Below, one piece after another: positions 11,698 through 25,091 of a stretch of DNA of 64,000 bases. Source of the DNA: Mytilus edulis (taxonomy: Eukaryota; Mollusca; Bivalvia; Mytilida; Mytilidae); contig NC_092350.1 of NCBI RefSeq assembly GCF_963676685.1, positions 7,119,486 through 7,183,485 of the forward strand, given 5' to 3'. A program made the position numbers and the translations under genes. Position 1 is the first letter of the stretch. Each line of letters begins with the position of its first letter. Under the pieces are notes generated by a model. It made no database searches and was not told the origin of the DNA. It saw nothing but the letters and a program-made list of their open reading frames with translations.

Positions 11698-12178
11698 TAT
11701 GCCCCACCTACGATAGTAGAGGGGCATTATGTTTTCTGGTCTGTGCCTCCGTTCGTTTCTTCGTTCGTCCGTCCGTCTGTGCGTCCGTCTGTGCGTCCGT
11801 TCGCTTCAGGTTAAAGTTTTTGGTCAAGGTAGTTTTTGAAGAAGTTGAAGTCCAATCAACTTGAAACTTAGTACACATGTTCCCCATGATATGATGTTTC
11901 TAATTTTAATGCCAAATTATAGTTTTGACCCCAATTTCGTGGTGCACTGAACATAGAAAATGATAGTGCGAAGTTCAGGTTAAAGTTTTTGGTCAAGGTA
12001 GTTTTTGATGAAGTTAAAGTTACATCAACTTGAAACTTAGTACACATGTTCCCTATGATATGATTTTTCTAATTTTAATTCCAAATTAAAGGTTTAACCC
12101 CAATTTTCACGGTCCACTGAACATAGAAAATGATAGTGCGAGTGGGGCATCCGTGTACTATGGACACATTCTTGTTTA
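11698..12178 (-). mobile_element. Pearl-like bivalve element
   Basis: Two core units with a 169-bp period ('ttcaggttaaagtttttggt' at 11805 and 11974) lie next to a (GTCC/GTCTG)n microsatellite at 11755-11800. The ends are marked by 'ggggcat'. Tandem cores of about 160 bp plus an ACGG-type microsatellite are the hallmark of the pearl elements of bivalves, thought to be Helitron-related. Confidence 0.65.
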
Positions 12179-12589
12179 TTACATATTTGATTTGATAAGG
12201 TAAAAAATAGTCTATATGGGAATATTTATCAAACTGTAAATACGCGATCAAATCTGTATCGTATGCCCTTAAGCAGAGTCGAAAAATAACCTTGGCTTGT
12301 TCAGTTTTGCGGTGTACACTGACTTGCTTTATTTGAAATAATTCATTGGTTTTAAATAAATATTGTACTGGTGGAGGGGGTCTCGAATAATTGTGTAAAA
12401 TTCCTCATTCGAATTTTTCATTCTATATGGTTATTTTAGCCTTTCATCTTTTACCTGTAACATTCCTTTATTCAAATTGTTAGCCACTCCTCCAACGTTT
12501 GTCTGACAGGGAAATATTAGAACAAAGCTTTCTCAATGATTCAGATTATTATTTACCTTTATTTTTAAGTTTTGTTGAGATTCCTTGTT

Positions 12590-12955
12590 ATGAATCGTAC
12601 CATAAAAGGGGTATTACTTTTCAAAAGGCTAAAGGGATGTAAAGTTTATGATTGGAAGTTACCGTTCACCAAAAGGAATAACAGAGCTTTGATAAGAAGT
12701 TACTTTTTCCCGGAGGGGTATCAAAATATTGATATTTTTTTATTTTCACCACAAGGATTATAAACAGACTTTTCAACAGATAGGAAATCTAACTATAGAT
12801 AGAAAGTGACTTCGCACTAGAGGAGAAACAAACCTAGGGGTAAGGAGTTACTTTCCACCCGAAGGGGGATCGAACCATCTATCAAAAGTAACTTTTTGCT
12901 GTAATAGATATCAAACCAGTGACGGGGAGGTAATATCCATCAGAAGCCATATAAA
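12590..12955 (+). repeat. Degenerate tandem repeat
   Basis: Roughly 60-120 bp spaced recurrences of 'aagttacttt' followed by a 'ccggaggggtatcaaa'-like block. Units are heavily diverged. Confidence 0.4.
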
Positions 12956-13759
12956 AGCCTTGATAAAAATCCAAATAATATTTATCTAAAGTTTTAGCAT
13001 TCAAGTACATTTCCGAAAACAGTATCAGTAAATTCTAGTTGTATCTAGTATCGACCTGTCACAGAAGTCCTAATTAAACGATATTATAATACTCAACAAA
13101 TGAATGACCTTTGATGATCGCATTTAAGATCCTACATCCTCAGTTAAAATGCGGATAAGATCATTTGAAAAACTATTAAACGTCATCTGCTGTAGTATCT
13201 TTTTACTTGTATTATGTTTTAATGAAACTTCTTATTTTGGTCTTTTTAACAATAGCACTTCAATTACAAGATCTAAATGTTTACTGCCAATAGAACTGTT
13301 GTTCTCCATGGTTTGACATTTATATAAGTAGAATTAGTCATTGATATTAGATTATATATTGTATGGGTTTCCAACATAATGTGTCCTTTGACGCCAGTTT
13401 TAGAGGGATTTTTAATGTTTGTATAATTACATTAGCAAAATTCGAAACTATGATTACCTAATGACGAGTAACTTTAATTACAGATGCAGTTCGTTTAAGC
13501 TTTGTGTACCTAGTAAACTTATGAATTAGTTATGACTTTCGATTCCCCTTTTGTATATGGTTTTTCCGTATCGGGTGTATTTTTTACAAAGATATAAGAA
13601 GCTGTGGTATGAGTGCCGATGGGACAAGTCTCCATCCAAGTCACAATGTTTAAAATGTATACCATTATAGGTCAAACCATTTAAGCTCATTTGATATAGT
13701 TTTAGGGTATTTCTTTTCTCTTTAATAGTTTTAGGGTATTTTTTTTTCTCTTTAGTCAT

Positions 13760-13965
13760 TCGAGGAGGTCAGTAAAAAGTAAAATCACAAAAATACTGAA
13801 CTAAGAGGAAAATCAATTCGGAAAGTCCATAATCACATGGCAAAATCAAATAACAAATCGCATCAAAAACGAATGGACAAGAACTGTCATATTCCTGACT
13901 TGGTACAGGCATTTTCAAATGTAGAAAATGGTGGATTAACCTAATATTTCGCCGGTGAAACCTAC
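13760..13965 (-). repeat. Family R interspersed repeat
   Basis: Shares 'aaaatcacaaaaatactgaa', 'cggaaagtcc' and 'ctgtcatattcctgact' with copies at 61530-61760 (same strand) and, inverted, at 21238-21425, 29340-29475, 36570-36790 and 41590-41765. Confidence 0.6.
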
Positions 13966-16004
13966 ATTGATAGCAATTTCTGGAAATCTCACGTTTATAA
14001 AATAGTTAAAAGGTACATCATTCATTGTTTTGTTACATCATTCATGACATAACCTTGTTTAATTGATTGTAAACTTGCGTGTGAAAGCTTTACAAATCAC
14101 ATTCTGAATTAATGAGAAATCATTGAGGAATTGAAAGCCTACTGATCAAGTTCAGTACATTGTAATGGTTAATGAGCAGTTGTGAGTTAAGTACCTTCCG
14201 TTTTAAATTTCCCTTGGAGTTCCGTTTTTTTTCTCAGTAGTTTTTACTTCTCACTGAACTATGGGTTACTTTTAGTGAAACCCAGTAGTGTCAAAACATT
14301 AACCTACAATGACTGGATACAAACAATATAAGGATCAGTTTTTAAAATCTACTAATGGCCTATTAAAGTCTTTCTTCTTTTTCCTTCTATTTATATAAGA
14401 CATATAACAGATTTTGTTAAACTACCATACATGAACAAAAACCCCGTCTACTTTACTTGCAGTTACCATCTTTCTATAATATACAAATAGTTTCTATCTT
14501 ATCCCATACAATTTCTCTTCTGTAAAACCGTTTCCTATAAATATTTTCCTCCCATCGAAGATTGTATCTTTACCTTTTCTCGCCAATCCATTATGTTTTA
14601 CGTTTTCCAATGGTGTACCGGCGTCTTATAAAGATCAATTCATGGCCTATCATGACTATGTATCAATTCATTCGAGATTTACGGTTATGATCGTTTTTCT
14701 CATTTAATGCAGAGATAATACGAAAATAAAACATCAATGAATAACTCTGTGTAATAAAGTTTGTTCTCTGATATTTAGTTACATGGGGGCGGGGAGTGGG
14801 GGGGTCTTTGTAATAAAAAGCGGAATTCCAAAAGGGTTATAACGGCTTTTAGAGCCATATTCACACATGTGCAAATTACATCGCTTATAAAGATAGCATG
14901 TGTCCTTAAATGATGCAGAGGTATGGAAATAGTTTATATGTATACCATTTCAACTCAAATTCAAAACAGCAAACACCACACGAGTTTCAATAATGAAATT
15001 TTTAGATTTGCCCGAAAACCAAAGTTTGGATATTTTAAGAAATAAACCTTTTTAAGCATCAAATGCAAAAGGACTTAGATAAACCGCTAATCTCGCGATT
15101 AAATAGTCGATTTCTTGTCTCTGGATTTAGATATGTTTTTAGTGTTAGGTGATAGGACATCACAGTATAGGCACAATTGATTGTCTCCAAGGCATATTGT
15201 CAGAGTCAAAATCAGATAGGTCTCAAATTTCAGAATAATTGAAGTATGAATAAGTAAGATTGTACATAAACCATTGAGCAAAACTAGAACTCGAATCAAT
15301 AGTTTGATAACTACATATGATCATAAAGGAGGATATCAGATATCTAGAAATATCTGAACACGTTCCAGATGTATTCTCTATCCGCTATTTGTTATTATCT
15401 ATTGTACGTAGATTACATGAAGTCATCATGAAATTTTCACATATCGTGTATGGCGTACACGGCGGAATATGTCCCTCACCTCAAAGTTATAGCATGCATG
15501 TACAATTAAATATACAGGAAAGGAGATTAGCATTGATACTATAAAACTATAAACAGTCACAACATAAAAAAAAAATATGAAGCATTTGAAACGAGATAAC
15601 CAAAAGCCTAATTATAGCAAACCCATTCACGATAAGCTATTCGACAAAAACAAAAAGAATTGTTGTCAAATAAATATATACACTAACAATTATGAAACAA
15701 ATTTATCTTCTTAAATATGTACTATCTTTTGTATTTTTCGCAAGTTAAATTCAAATTCAAACTTTCATAAAAATGAAAAAGAACTTGCCAATCTAAGCTT
15801 AAAAATACTAACAGTCCGGAATAAATAGGAAACTCCATGAATCTCTGCTGGTCAAAGATGAACAACAAAAATCTCTCTTATAGAAATTGTCATACATTGT
15901 CATTTTTCAAAACTGTAAGTATTAAAATTGAGAATGGAAATGGGGAATAGGTCAAACAGAAAACAACCTGACCAAAGACCAAAAAAGTGTTTTACATTTG
16001 TCAT

Positions 16005-16135
16005 TTTTGGTTCCTTTTATTGTTGACTATGTGGTATGGGCTTTGCTCATTGTTGAAGGCGGTACACGATCTAAAGCTGTCAATTTCTGTGTCATCTGGT
16101 CTCTTAATCGGCAGTCATACCACATCTTCTTATAT
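16005..16135 (+). repeat. Family T interspersed repeat
   Basis: 3' half of the family, with 'tttgctcattgttgaaggc' and 'cataccacatcttctt'. Confidence 0.55.
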
Positions 16136-16550
16136 AATCATTAAAACATAGGTTAATTCAAAAATAACATGAGTTTGGCGTGTTAACAATATGACCATTT
16201 CCAGCTCCTCAAACATATCTGTAATAAAAGCTAAAGTTAAGACCAACAGTAAAATTTGACAATGTCTCTATTAACTGTTAAAAGAGTTGTTTTGTTTTTA
16301 GATCTATATAGAGTAGTACATAGCACTATGAGTTTTAGTCTTCTTTTTTTGTCAAATTTGTCAGTAAGAAAACAACTGAATCTCAACTTCTGGATTTTTT
16401 TATTTAAAGTTGCGTATAACAAAAAGAGCCGAAAGATACAAAGACGACATTCAAAACCCACAAGTCCAAGAAAAGCTGAAAACGCTATGATGAAATAAAG
16501 CAAATAGACGAACAATATCATTAATAATAATTTCTACGTTTAAAACTTAC

Positions 16551-16599
16551 CAGATACTGTTAAGATACAGCAAGCTATCCATACAAAGTACATCATCAT
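16551..16599 (-). CDS. Possible alternative signal-peptide exon
   Basis: Reads MMMYFVWIACCILTVS plus one G, then donor TCTG|gtaagt. The phase and length are the same as exon 1 at 9157-9211, and splicing to 5241 would give a glycine at the same place. It may be an alternative first exon of the ligand-binding gene, or the only remnant of a duplicated neighbour. No other ligand-binding exon lies between 9.2 and 16.5 kb. Confidence 0.5.
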
Positions 16600-19585
16600 T
16601 GCGGTTTATAACATCTAAAGAATTATAAATCCAAACAAGTTTTTTGTTCGCTTCTTAAATAATTAACCAATCGATAGCGTTTGAATATATTGTAATTAGT
16701 ATTTAGTAGTAGTAACGGTTTACACAGAAGCTGTAATGACAGTTAATCGTTGACTTCTTGTATCTTATTGGAAATCGCTAATTCTTATACTTTAAGCACG
16801 ATGCTGCTTTATAAATTTTATCCTTATACTAACTTTGTAGATAGTTTTTTAAAGAATAAAACTCACAAAATAAAATCATTCTTAAATGAAATTTATTATA
16901 TAGTGTTTGTTCACAAGCCGACTTTCATGGTGTATTTACCATTTGTACGTTTTTGTGGTTACAGAAATGACATGAGTGTAAATGAAATAACTGCAGTTAA
17001 TAATAGTATCAAATAATGCAACCTTTGGACCATGAACCCAATTACAGCCTTTTTAAGACATGCATTTTAAAGATTGATATACAGTATGGTTTATTAAAAA
17101 GCAAAAATATTTCATGAATAATGAGTCTTTATCATTAATATCGAAAACTGCACTGTTCTGTAAACTGCTGTAAATATAAAACGTCTTTTTTTTCTAGTGA
17201 GTGTAGAATGTTTTTTTGACGTAATGATACCAAAGTATAGCTAAGTTATAATCCTTTTCTGTTTTGATTTTTAAAAACAAAGCCAATCGGATTCAAACAA
17301 CGATTAAAACCTAACAATAAAAAAAAACAAATCAACAATCATATATGTAACTCATTACTCTTTAGCAAAATAAGAGCTAGAAAAATAGGTGTCGATAAAA
17401 TGAAACCCGACCACAATCCGGTGTGAGCACCAAATGTAGATATTACCGGTTACACATGCTAAGTTATGTTATACTTTTTTTATATATCATAATATTTCCG
17501 ACATATCGTATGAAAACATAGCGTGGTATTTTCTATAATGTTGCAATAGTAAAAAATATAGCTTTAAATAATGGACGTCATTATAGTGTGTGATAACATT
17601 GTGTGAGGGAATTCGACGTTTGATGTACCACTGTTCACTCCAGTGCAATTTATGACAATACCACTGCATCAATCAGAATTATTTTTTTTGCAGTGTTTTA
17701 AGAAATGATTTTGCTTTGTTGTCGCGTATTATTTGTGCAACATTCAATGTTTTAAAAAGGCGAATTTTCTTTATAAAGTCAATGGTTATGTTGACTTTTG
17801 AAGGCCAAACTTTCTACAGCCTTAAATACGCTAATGAAAGATCCAAAAACTATACCAATACATAACGACATGTTTATGAAATTATAACAAATCTATTGGT
17901 TAACAAATTTTTACTCGTTATTGCAAAATAATGAACTTAATATATTTGACATTTTCTCCCTACCCAGTTTACCCCTATACATTTTTATGATGTGGACTGG
18001 TCATTGTTATTGAATCGTAGGCAATTTGATTGGATTAAGTTGTTATTAGTTTACCTTCAAACTTGTTTATGCTTTTCATACATGACTATTGATTAATTAG
18101 AACGTGCATGAATGTGTACGGTAACTAAAATGACCTTCAAACTGGACACTGGTTGAGTCAATATTATGTTTTATCAATGAAAGTTAAGGTATGAAAGGTA
18201 AGTATTGTCACTTATTCGATTTTCACAAAATTTTCGGAATATACAGTTGAAAGGTTATTTTTAAAAAGCCTATTGTGAAGAGTAAAGAGAAAGTTAACAA
18301 AAAATACGTTTTGTTCCATTAAACAAGTCATTTTCGTAAGAGAAATACCGAAATATATTTTACGCACGACTACGGCAGGTAAAATTATTATTTATCATAA
18401 TAAAAAAAAAGCATTTTTCAGTCTCATTGGAATATGTTAATTACAATTAATCCCAAACTTAAGAAGTAAGTAACTAAAGTCAAAATATGTCCGATCTGCC
18501 TATTTCTGCACATCAAAAGTCAATACGATCGTTTTAAAGTCAATTTCGTCTACCTCACAAAATCTTGTTAGGCACTATAGTGAAATTAAAATTCTTTAAA
18601 ACATTTGTTTTCAATCTTAAACTGTATATACAAAAAAAAGGTTATTGCATGAATCGAGGTGTTTACTACCACCTCGTAGAATATTGATTGCACTCGCAAC
18701 GTGCAAGCTCTTGCAATATAAACACTATTTTCGGGAAAGTATTCACCAATATTAATGAAACAACCCTATTGTATCAAATATGACCATTGTCGGTTACTCA
18801 TTGAAAGTACTAGTATATATAAAACAAAGCAATTATTTATATAATCATAAAACAAAAGTCATTAGTTAAGATAAAACCCTATTCACGTGTGCTGGCGAGT
18901 CAATAGTTGTCATATGTAGATAGTGACAAAACACATTCAAAGATGATTGGATGTATATGTGAATCAGGCAGAAACCGAACGACCTATAACTTAAAGCACG
19001 ATATTTAGTGTATACATTACGGTTTTAAGAAAAGACAGACTTCTATATATACTATCATTCACTTCAAAAAGTATAAATGGATTTAACATTGACTATTAAC
19101 GACCTGCAAAATGTAGATGAAAGCATCCTGCACAATGTGGAATTTGTCTAACGAAGTCTTCACTAATTCACTCATAAACTATAACTTGTCTGAATGGGTT
19201 ATCTCTTGTGTATTTTTCATATTACCCAGTTGCAAAATTGATTTATACCTTGTAAAACATAGATGATTGGATATATATCATGTCTTTTATAGACTCCCAC
19301 TAATCTCAAACTAAAGATTACTTTAAAAACATTTGATCTGAAAATTTAAGATAGGAATAAATATAAAGCTTCAATCGGATATTACAGTTTGAATTGTATA
19401 TAATGTATATTGGTGGCTGGAACAAATATAACTGGAGGTATGAGGTCTAGTGATCAAATTGGAACGACCAGTACTAAACATATTGGTGAAACTCAAACGA
19501 CAAGTACTGAAGATATAATTTCTTATGTTAAAATACAAGGGAGATACATAGTCTAGCGGGGAACAATATCTAGTTGAAGGTCTGA
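16600..19585. other. Intergenic
   Basis: AT-rich with no convincing gene, RNA gene or well-formed repeat. Confidence 0.45.
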
Positions 19586-19775
19586 AAAGAGGGACGAAAG
19601 ATACCAAAGGGACAGTCAAACTCATAAATCTAAAACAAACTGACAACGCCATGGCTAAAAATGAAGAAGACAAACAGAAAAACAATAGTACATATGTCAC
19701 AACATAGAAAACTAAAGAACAAACAACACGAACCCCACCAAAAACTAGGGGTGATCTCAGGTGCTCCGGAAGGGT
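19586..19775 (-). repeat. Interspersed repeat family P, copy 2
   Basis: Closely similar to 925-1112. Here too it lies just downstream (minus strand) of a reverse-transcriptase remnant. Confidence 0.75.
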
Positions 19776-19869
19776 AAGCAGATCCTGCTCCACATGTGGC
19801 ACCCGTCGTGTTGCTTATGTGATTACAAATCCGGTAAATAGTCTAATTCGGTAGGTCACATTCATGAAA

Positions 19870-20130
19870 GGGAAGGGGATTGTAGTTACGACGTAAGGAA
19901 CATATCCGATATCATTTGTGAAACGGTTATTCCATAACGGTCAACCAACTCGTGATGGCGTCCGTAAAATTTACGAAGGGATGATTTCAACTTCACCATT
20001 TGGAACTCTTGGTTTAATAGCTTCCTTGTGAGCAGTAACCCTTTATCAAGAAAATCATGATAGGAAATGCAAGCACGGGAATATCGTATCAATTGGGAGA
20101 TATATACCCCGTATGCAGTTGCAAAGACCT
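19870..20130 (-). pseudogene. Reverse transcriptase remnant, copy 2
   Basis: It gives IRYSRACISYHDFLDKG and LKSSLRKFYGRHHELVDRYG in one open frame ending MFLTS-stop. It is the same C-terminal portion as copy 1 without the internal stop after NQEF. The catalytic part upstream is missing. Confidence 0.65.
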
Positions 20131-20924
20131 AAACATGTTCTTAGAGACATAAAGCATAAAGAAAGTAGAAGTGCCTGCGCTAAGTCAATGCAATGATTAT
20201 GATCTGGAGTTGAGTGTAGCAATGTATGGCGGTGTTTAGTCCCATGCTGAAAATGTTGTATCGTGTTATATGTAACGTCTTTTCCTGAAGGTTTGAATGT
20301 TAGCACTTGATATGTTAAGTAAAGGGTAATGTATAAACCAAAAAATAAGAAGATGTTGTATGAATTCCAATGAGACAACTCTTGGTAATATACAGGGTCT
20401 GATATTACAGTATTGTAGACAGGATGTTGTACGTCGACAACATATGGCTTTATAAATAAAAACATTGTATCTTATGATTCAAACACAACAAGAACAAAAC
20501 CTGATAGCTACTGTTCTTTTTATATTTGAAAGCAGTCTACAGAAGAAATTTTTGTAATTAAGCTTATTGAAAAAAATGCAGGCTGGTATATTGAAAAACG
20601 TATATGTCATGTTCTTATTCTCATGAATGTTTAATAACGAATGATGAGAATGGTCAGTAAATGTATTTGAATGTCTGTCACAGGACTGCTTTGACAGGTC
20701 TCATTACTTTGACGAAGACTCAGAGTATACTTATGTGACATGTTTTGTAATAAAAATCCTTTCAGGTGAATTAGGATTCCATTTATTATTTATTAAATTT
20801 TAGATTTTATAGATAACAAATGGTCAGACCAGTACTTTCAAATACGTTTTATTCTTTTTTACAAGGAAACAACGTTTATTAAAAGAAAGCTGTTGGATCC
20901 AATGGAAAAGCATGTACGGAAAAG

Positions 20925-20970
20925 CTTATATATATATATATACCATGCTTATATATATATATATACCATA
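20925..20970 (+). repeat. (TA)n microsatellite pair
   Basis: Two 'gcttatatatatatatatac' blocks in direct repeat. Confidence 0.8.
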
Positions 20971-20984
20971 CACACTAGTAATTT

Positions 20985-21130
20985 TGGGGCCCTTTATAGC
21001 TTGTTGTTCGGTGTGAGCCAAAGCTCCGTGTTGAAGGCCGTACTTTAACCTATAATGGTTTACTTTTTAAATTGTTATTTGTATGGAGAGTTGTCTCATT
21101 AGCACTCACACCACATATTCCTATATCTAT
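20985..21130 (+). repeat. Family T interspersed repeat, young pair member
   Basis: Nearly identical to 55615-55765 over 'actagtaattttggggccct', 'gccgtactttaacctataat' and 'gagagttgtctcatt', so these two copies are recent. Confidence 0.75.
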
Positions 21131-21237
21131 TTTCATAGAAATTAAATGCATGCATTTCTGTGAAAGCTATCTGATATTATGGATTAAGTGTATATGTGGT
21201 TTATTTTTAAGTATTTAGTCTAATATTAAATAAAAGG

Positions 21238-21425
21238 AGATGTTAGTATAATAGTAATCGGGCGAGAAAATACCTGTACCCAGATGGGAATATAACAGTT
21301 GTTATCCATTCGTTTGATGTGTTTCAGGTTTTGATTTTGCCATTTGGTCAGGGACTATCCGTTTTGAATTTTTCTCGGCGTTCGGTGTCTTTGTCATTTG
21401 ACTTTACATCTTTGTCGTATTTCCA
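21238..21425 (+). repeat. Family R interspersed repeat
   Basis: Carries 'tccattcgtttgatgtgttt', 'gattttgccatttgg' and a 'gactttccgttttgaatttt' equivalent. Confidence 0.6.
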
Positions 21426-22334
21426 GGTAAAAATACACTAAAATATATGTACCAGACAACTTTTATAAACAACGAATATAAAGATTACTTCGTAGATAAA
21501 GAGTTACATAAATACGACAAAAGAAAAGAACAATATGAATACGCATTCCCCTGGTCACGTCAGAGAAACTGCAACTCACTTAAACATGATAGCTCAAAAA
21601 CATAACTCTACACGTACATATTCGAACCGACTGAACTATTCTTTTGCTATTAAAACTTAGTTAGCGACGAATCAGCGAAGTATCATTGACAGGGTGGTGT
21701 TTTAAACAAGTCAAGGATTAAACTTATATGATCAGATCTCGAATGATATAAACAATGCTTCTTTATAAAAGGTTTTGATAGAATCAAGTGTCATAATGAT
21801 CCAATTTTTAAAATAATAGAAGGGTGGAGAAATATTAAGTGTGTCTATATTAAATTTAGCATTACAAATAGTGTCGATGGCTGTTTTGTCTTGACCTTGT
21901 AAGTGTTGCCCGATGTCATAAGAATGTGGGTCGTTCATTGACCTATTGGTAAAGTAATGAACTTTTTTTAATTGTCTTAGATAACTGTAAAATATAAGGG
22001 CATACACCATAAGCACGGTGACACATTCTACAGCATTCAAACAGCACGAGCAATTGACCTGTTTTTAAACATACTCGTAGATGGCTTTTCGTGATATCAA
22101 ACCTAACCATTTTCTTGATTTTTATAACATTGCTTTTAACCTGATGATTTTTATTTTCTATTATTGTTTACCTTTCAATATCATTGTCTCACCAAGACAG
22201 ATATTACGACAGTCCTTAGTGAAATGTACACTTCATCTGTGTTATTTCATTACAAAAGATTAACCCGCTCAAAACTAAATAAAGGATTTTAAGTAACCTA
22301 TTATCCACAATGCATTTAAGGATCTGCTTACCCT

Positions 22335-22525
22335 TTCGGAGCAGCTGAGATCACCCCTAGTTTTTGGTCGGGTTCGTGTTGTTTATTATTTAGTTTTCTA
22401 TGTTGTGGCATGTGTACTATTGTTTGTCTGTTTGTCTTTTTCATTTGTAGCCTTGGCGTTGTCAGTTTATTTTCGATTTATGAGTTTGACTGTCCCTTTG
22501 GTATCTTTTGTCCCTCTTTTAATGT
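22335..22525 (+). repeat. Interspersed repeat family P, copy 3
   Basis: Inverted relative to copies 1 and 2. It lies between segmental copies A and B. Confidence 0.75.
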
Positions 22526-24737
22526 TGTGTGCTTTATTATAACACATTCCCAACTGCTTATAAGGAAGTAATCATGAATGCATTGTGTGGAGATTCAATA
22601 CTAGAATAGCTTCAATAAATTGTATGTTGATTTATATATTTAAAGGGTAATAGAAAAAAGCTAAAACATCATAAGAGAATAAAATTACAAACTCAAAAAC
22701 TAAAGATTTGGCAGTTAGAATTCTACAAAACAAAGGAAACATGACACATGTAGCAGGTTGCCTTAGAGTCAAAATTAAAGGCGCACAATTTGTACAAATA
22801 GTTTAACATGAAATACTCATCATCCTGGATCAACTGAGGTCAATCCTTGTTTTCTAGTTATTATTAGGTTTTAGATGGTGTTTGCTGTAGTTTGTCGGTG
22901 AACCTGAGTTCAAAAAGGGTTGTTGGTTCAATTTTAGTTTTCTATTCCCCATTTCATATCCACCACCAACCCTGACATTTTATTATAGTGTTGTAGGCGG
23001 GACGTCGACAACATATGGCTTTTTATAGGCAATAGTCACTCAAATTGTTACAGAGATGGAGAGTTGTCTCGTTGGCACTCATACCACATCTTCTTATATC
23101 AAGGTAAGACATGATATCACACAAAAGAACAAAACTCAGTTACGATTGTATTTTCTATTTAATAACAGTCTACAAGGAAATAAGCTAAGTAAATAAATGC
23201 AGACTGATGTATTGAAAACATATATGTCATGTACTTATCCTCATGAATGTTTTATACTCAAATGGCGTGAATGGTCAGTGAATGAGTTTGTATGTCTGTC
23301 ATAGACTGCTTTGACAGGTCTCATTAATTTGACGAAGACTTTAAGTATACTTATGAATTTGTTTAGTAATAAAATGTTCCTTTTAAGTTTATAAGGTTTA
23401 CATTCATTTATTTCTTTTTTTTAAACTTTTTTTTAAGATAAATAGTGTTGACCTATATTTTTATAATTTCTGTGTCATTTTGGTTTCTTGCGGAGAGTTG
23501 TGCTCATTGGCAATCATACCACATCTTCTTTTTTATATTGACATCAGTACTTTATGTATTTTTTTTATTTTCAAGGAAATAACAATTAAAACAAAACTGT
23601 TAGGTTCAATGGAAAAGCAGGCAAAGACATACTTTGGTATTGATACAATAGATAAAGAAAGGCAACAGTAGTATACCGATGTTCAAAACTCATAAATCGA
23701 TAGAAAAAAATCAAAACCGGGTCATGAACCAAAACCGTGGGAAACGCATTAAATACAAGAGAATGACGACACAACATTAAAATGTAACACACACAGAAAC
23801 AAACATGCGTTTGAATGAATATGGTCTAATAATTAGTCTAATATAAAATAAAAAGAGATATAAGTATAATAGTTATCACCTTTAACGTATATCAGGGTAA
23901 TGATACACTAAAATATATCTACTAAACAACTTTAACACCCAACGAATTTGAAAATTACTTTCTAGCTAAAAAAAAAGTTGCATCAACAAGACAAAAGACA
24001 ATTACAAAATATGAATACTTCTTCGCCTGTTCACGACGGAATTGCTGGAACTGACTTAAACTTAATGGCTCAAAAAGTAACGATTCGACGAAAACATGTA
24101 ACTATACTTGGACACATTATTCTGACAAAGAACCGACTTACTACTAAACATATAGTTTGCGACGAATCAGCACAATATCATTGAAAGGACATTGTTTTGA
24201 CACAGTCGGAGATTAAACTTATATGATCAGATCTCAAATGATGTAAACATTACCTACTTTATGAAAGGATTTACTATATTAAGTGTCATAATGATCATAT
24301 TATTAAAACAATTGAAGGATGGAGAAATGTTAAGTGTGTCTATATTATATTTAGCATTACAAAGTGTCGTTGACCGTTGTCTTGACATTGTAAGTGTAGC
24401 CCGATGTCATGAGAATATGGGTCGTTCATTGACCTATTCGTAATGAAATGAACCTGTTTAAATAGTCTTGGATAAAAACTGTATGTGAATCGTAAAGCTG
24501 TAGCTTATGTCATTATATGAATTTCAAATATTGGAAGATGAATTAACAAATGTCTACCTTTATCGACAAAACCGGGAAAATGCAGGGCTGGTAAGGGAAG
24601 ACATTTACAATGCAATATTTACCTCAACCAAAATTAATGGATTGCTTGTCATAGTTACTTTTTTTTATTCACTGTCTAGACCTATAACGGGGATAGATTC
24701 TACAGCAACCACACAGCACGAGCAATAAACCTGCTTA

Positions 24738-25075
24738 GTCGATGCCACTGCTGGTGGACGTTTCGTCCCCGAGGATATCACCAGCTAAGTAGTCAGCACT
24801 TCGGTGTTGACATGAATATCAATTATGTGATCCTTTTTATAAGTTTTCTGTTACAAAACTTTGATTTTTTTTTTAAACTAAGGATTTTCTTATCCAAGGA
24901 ATAGATTACCTTAGCCGTATTTGGCACAACTTTTTGGAATTTTGGGTCCTCAATTCTCTTCAACTTTGTACTTGTTTGGCTTTACAACTATTTTGATCTG
25001 AGCATCACTGATGAGTCTTATGTAGACGAAACGCGCGTCTAGCGTAATAAATTATAATCCTGGTACCTTTGATAA
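24738..25075 (+). mobile_element. Retrozyme-like repeat, first unit of a dimer
   Basis: It starts 'gtcgatgccactgctggtgg' and is followed by a second unit with the same start at 25092, giving a period of 354 bp. Tandem units flanking a monomer-length ribozyme-to-ribozyme interval are the expected structure of a retrozyme insertion. Confidence 0.8.
25002..25045 (+). ncRNA. Type I hammerhead ribozyme, weakened copy
   Basis: Core CTGATGA, stem II GTCT/AGAC, GAA, AC-GCGC-GT and C17 at 25039 are all intact. Stem I (GCATCA with TAGCGT) has mismatches at two positions, so cleavage is likely slower. Confidence 0.75.
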
Positions 25076-25091
25076 CTATTTACACCACTGG

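Larger units (their letters stand above)
9212..16550. other. Repeat-bearing stretch without a visible gene
   Basis: It holds a second-type hammerhead repeat (9715-9905), a pearl-like element (11698-12178), a decayed tandem region (12590-12955), family R (13760-13965) and family T (16005-16135) repeats. If the exon at 16551 is an alternative first exon, this is intron. Nothing recognisable in 10.0-11.6 and 14.0-15.9 kb. Confidence 0.5.
20395..22315 (+). repeat. Segmental duplication, copy A
   Basis: First of three related blocks. Landmarks shared with B and C are 'cgtcgacaacatatggcttt' at the start, then 'ctgctttgacaggtctcatt', 'gtactttcaaatacgtttta' and 'caaaagattaacccgctca' near its end. 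No gene is conserved across the copies. Confidence 0.7.

Noticed and set aside
16237..16521. 94-codon hydrophobic minus-strand frame just after the signal exon at 16551
   Set aside because: No family motif, overlapping frames on the other strand, and AT-rich composition that favours hydrophobic codons. Likely intron.
19371..19802. 143-codon minus-strand frame
   Set aside because: Most of it is the family P repeat translated; other copies of the repeat do not keep the frame.
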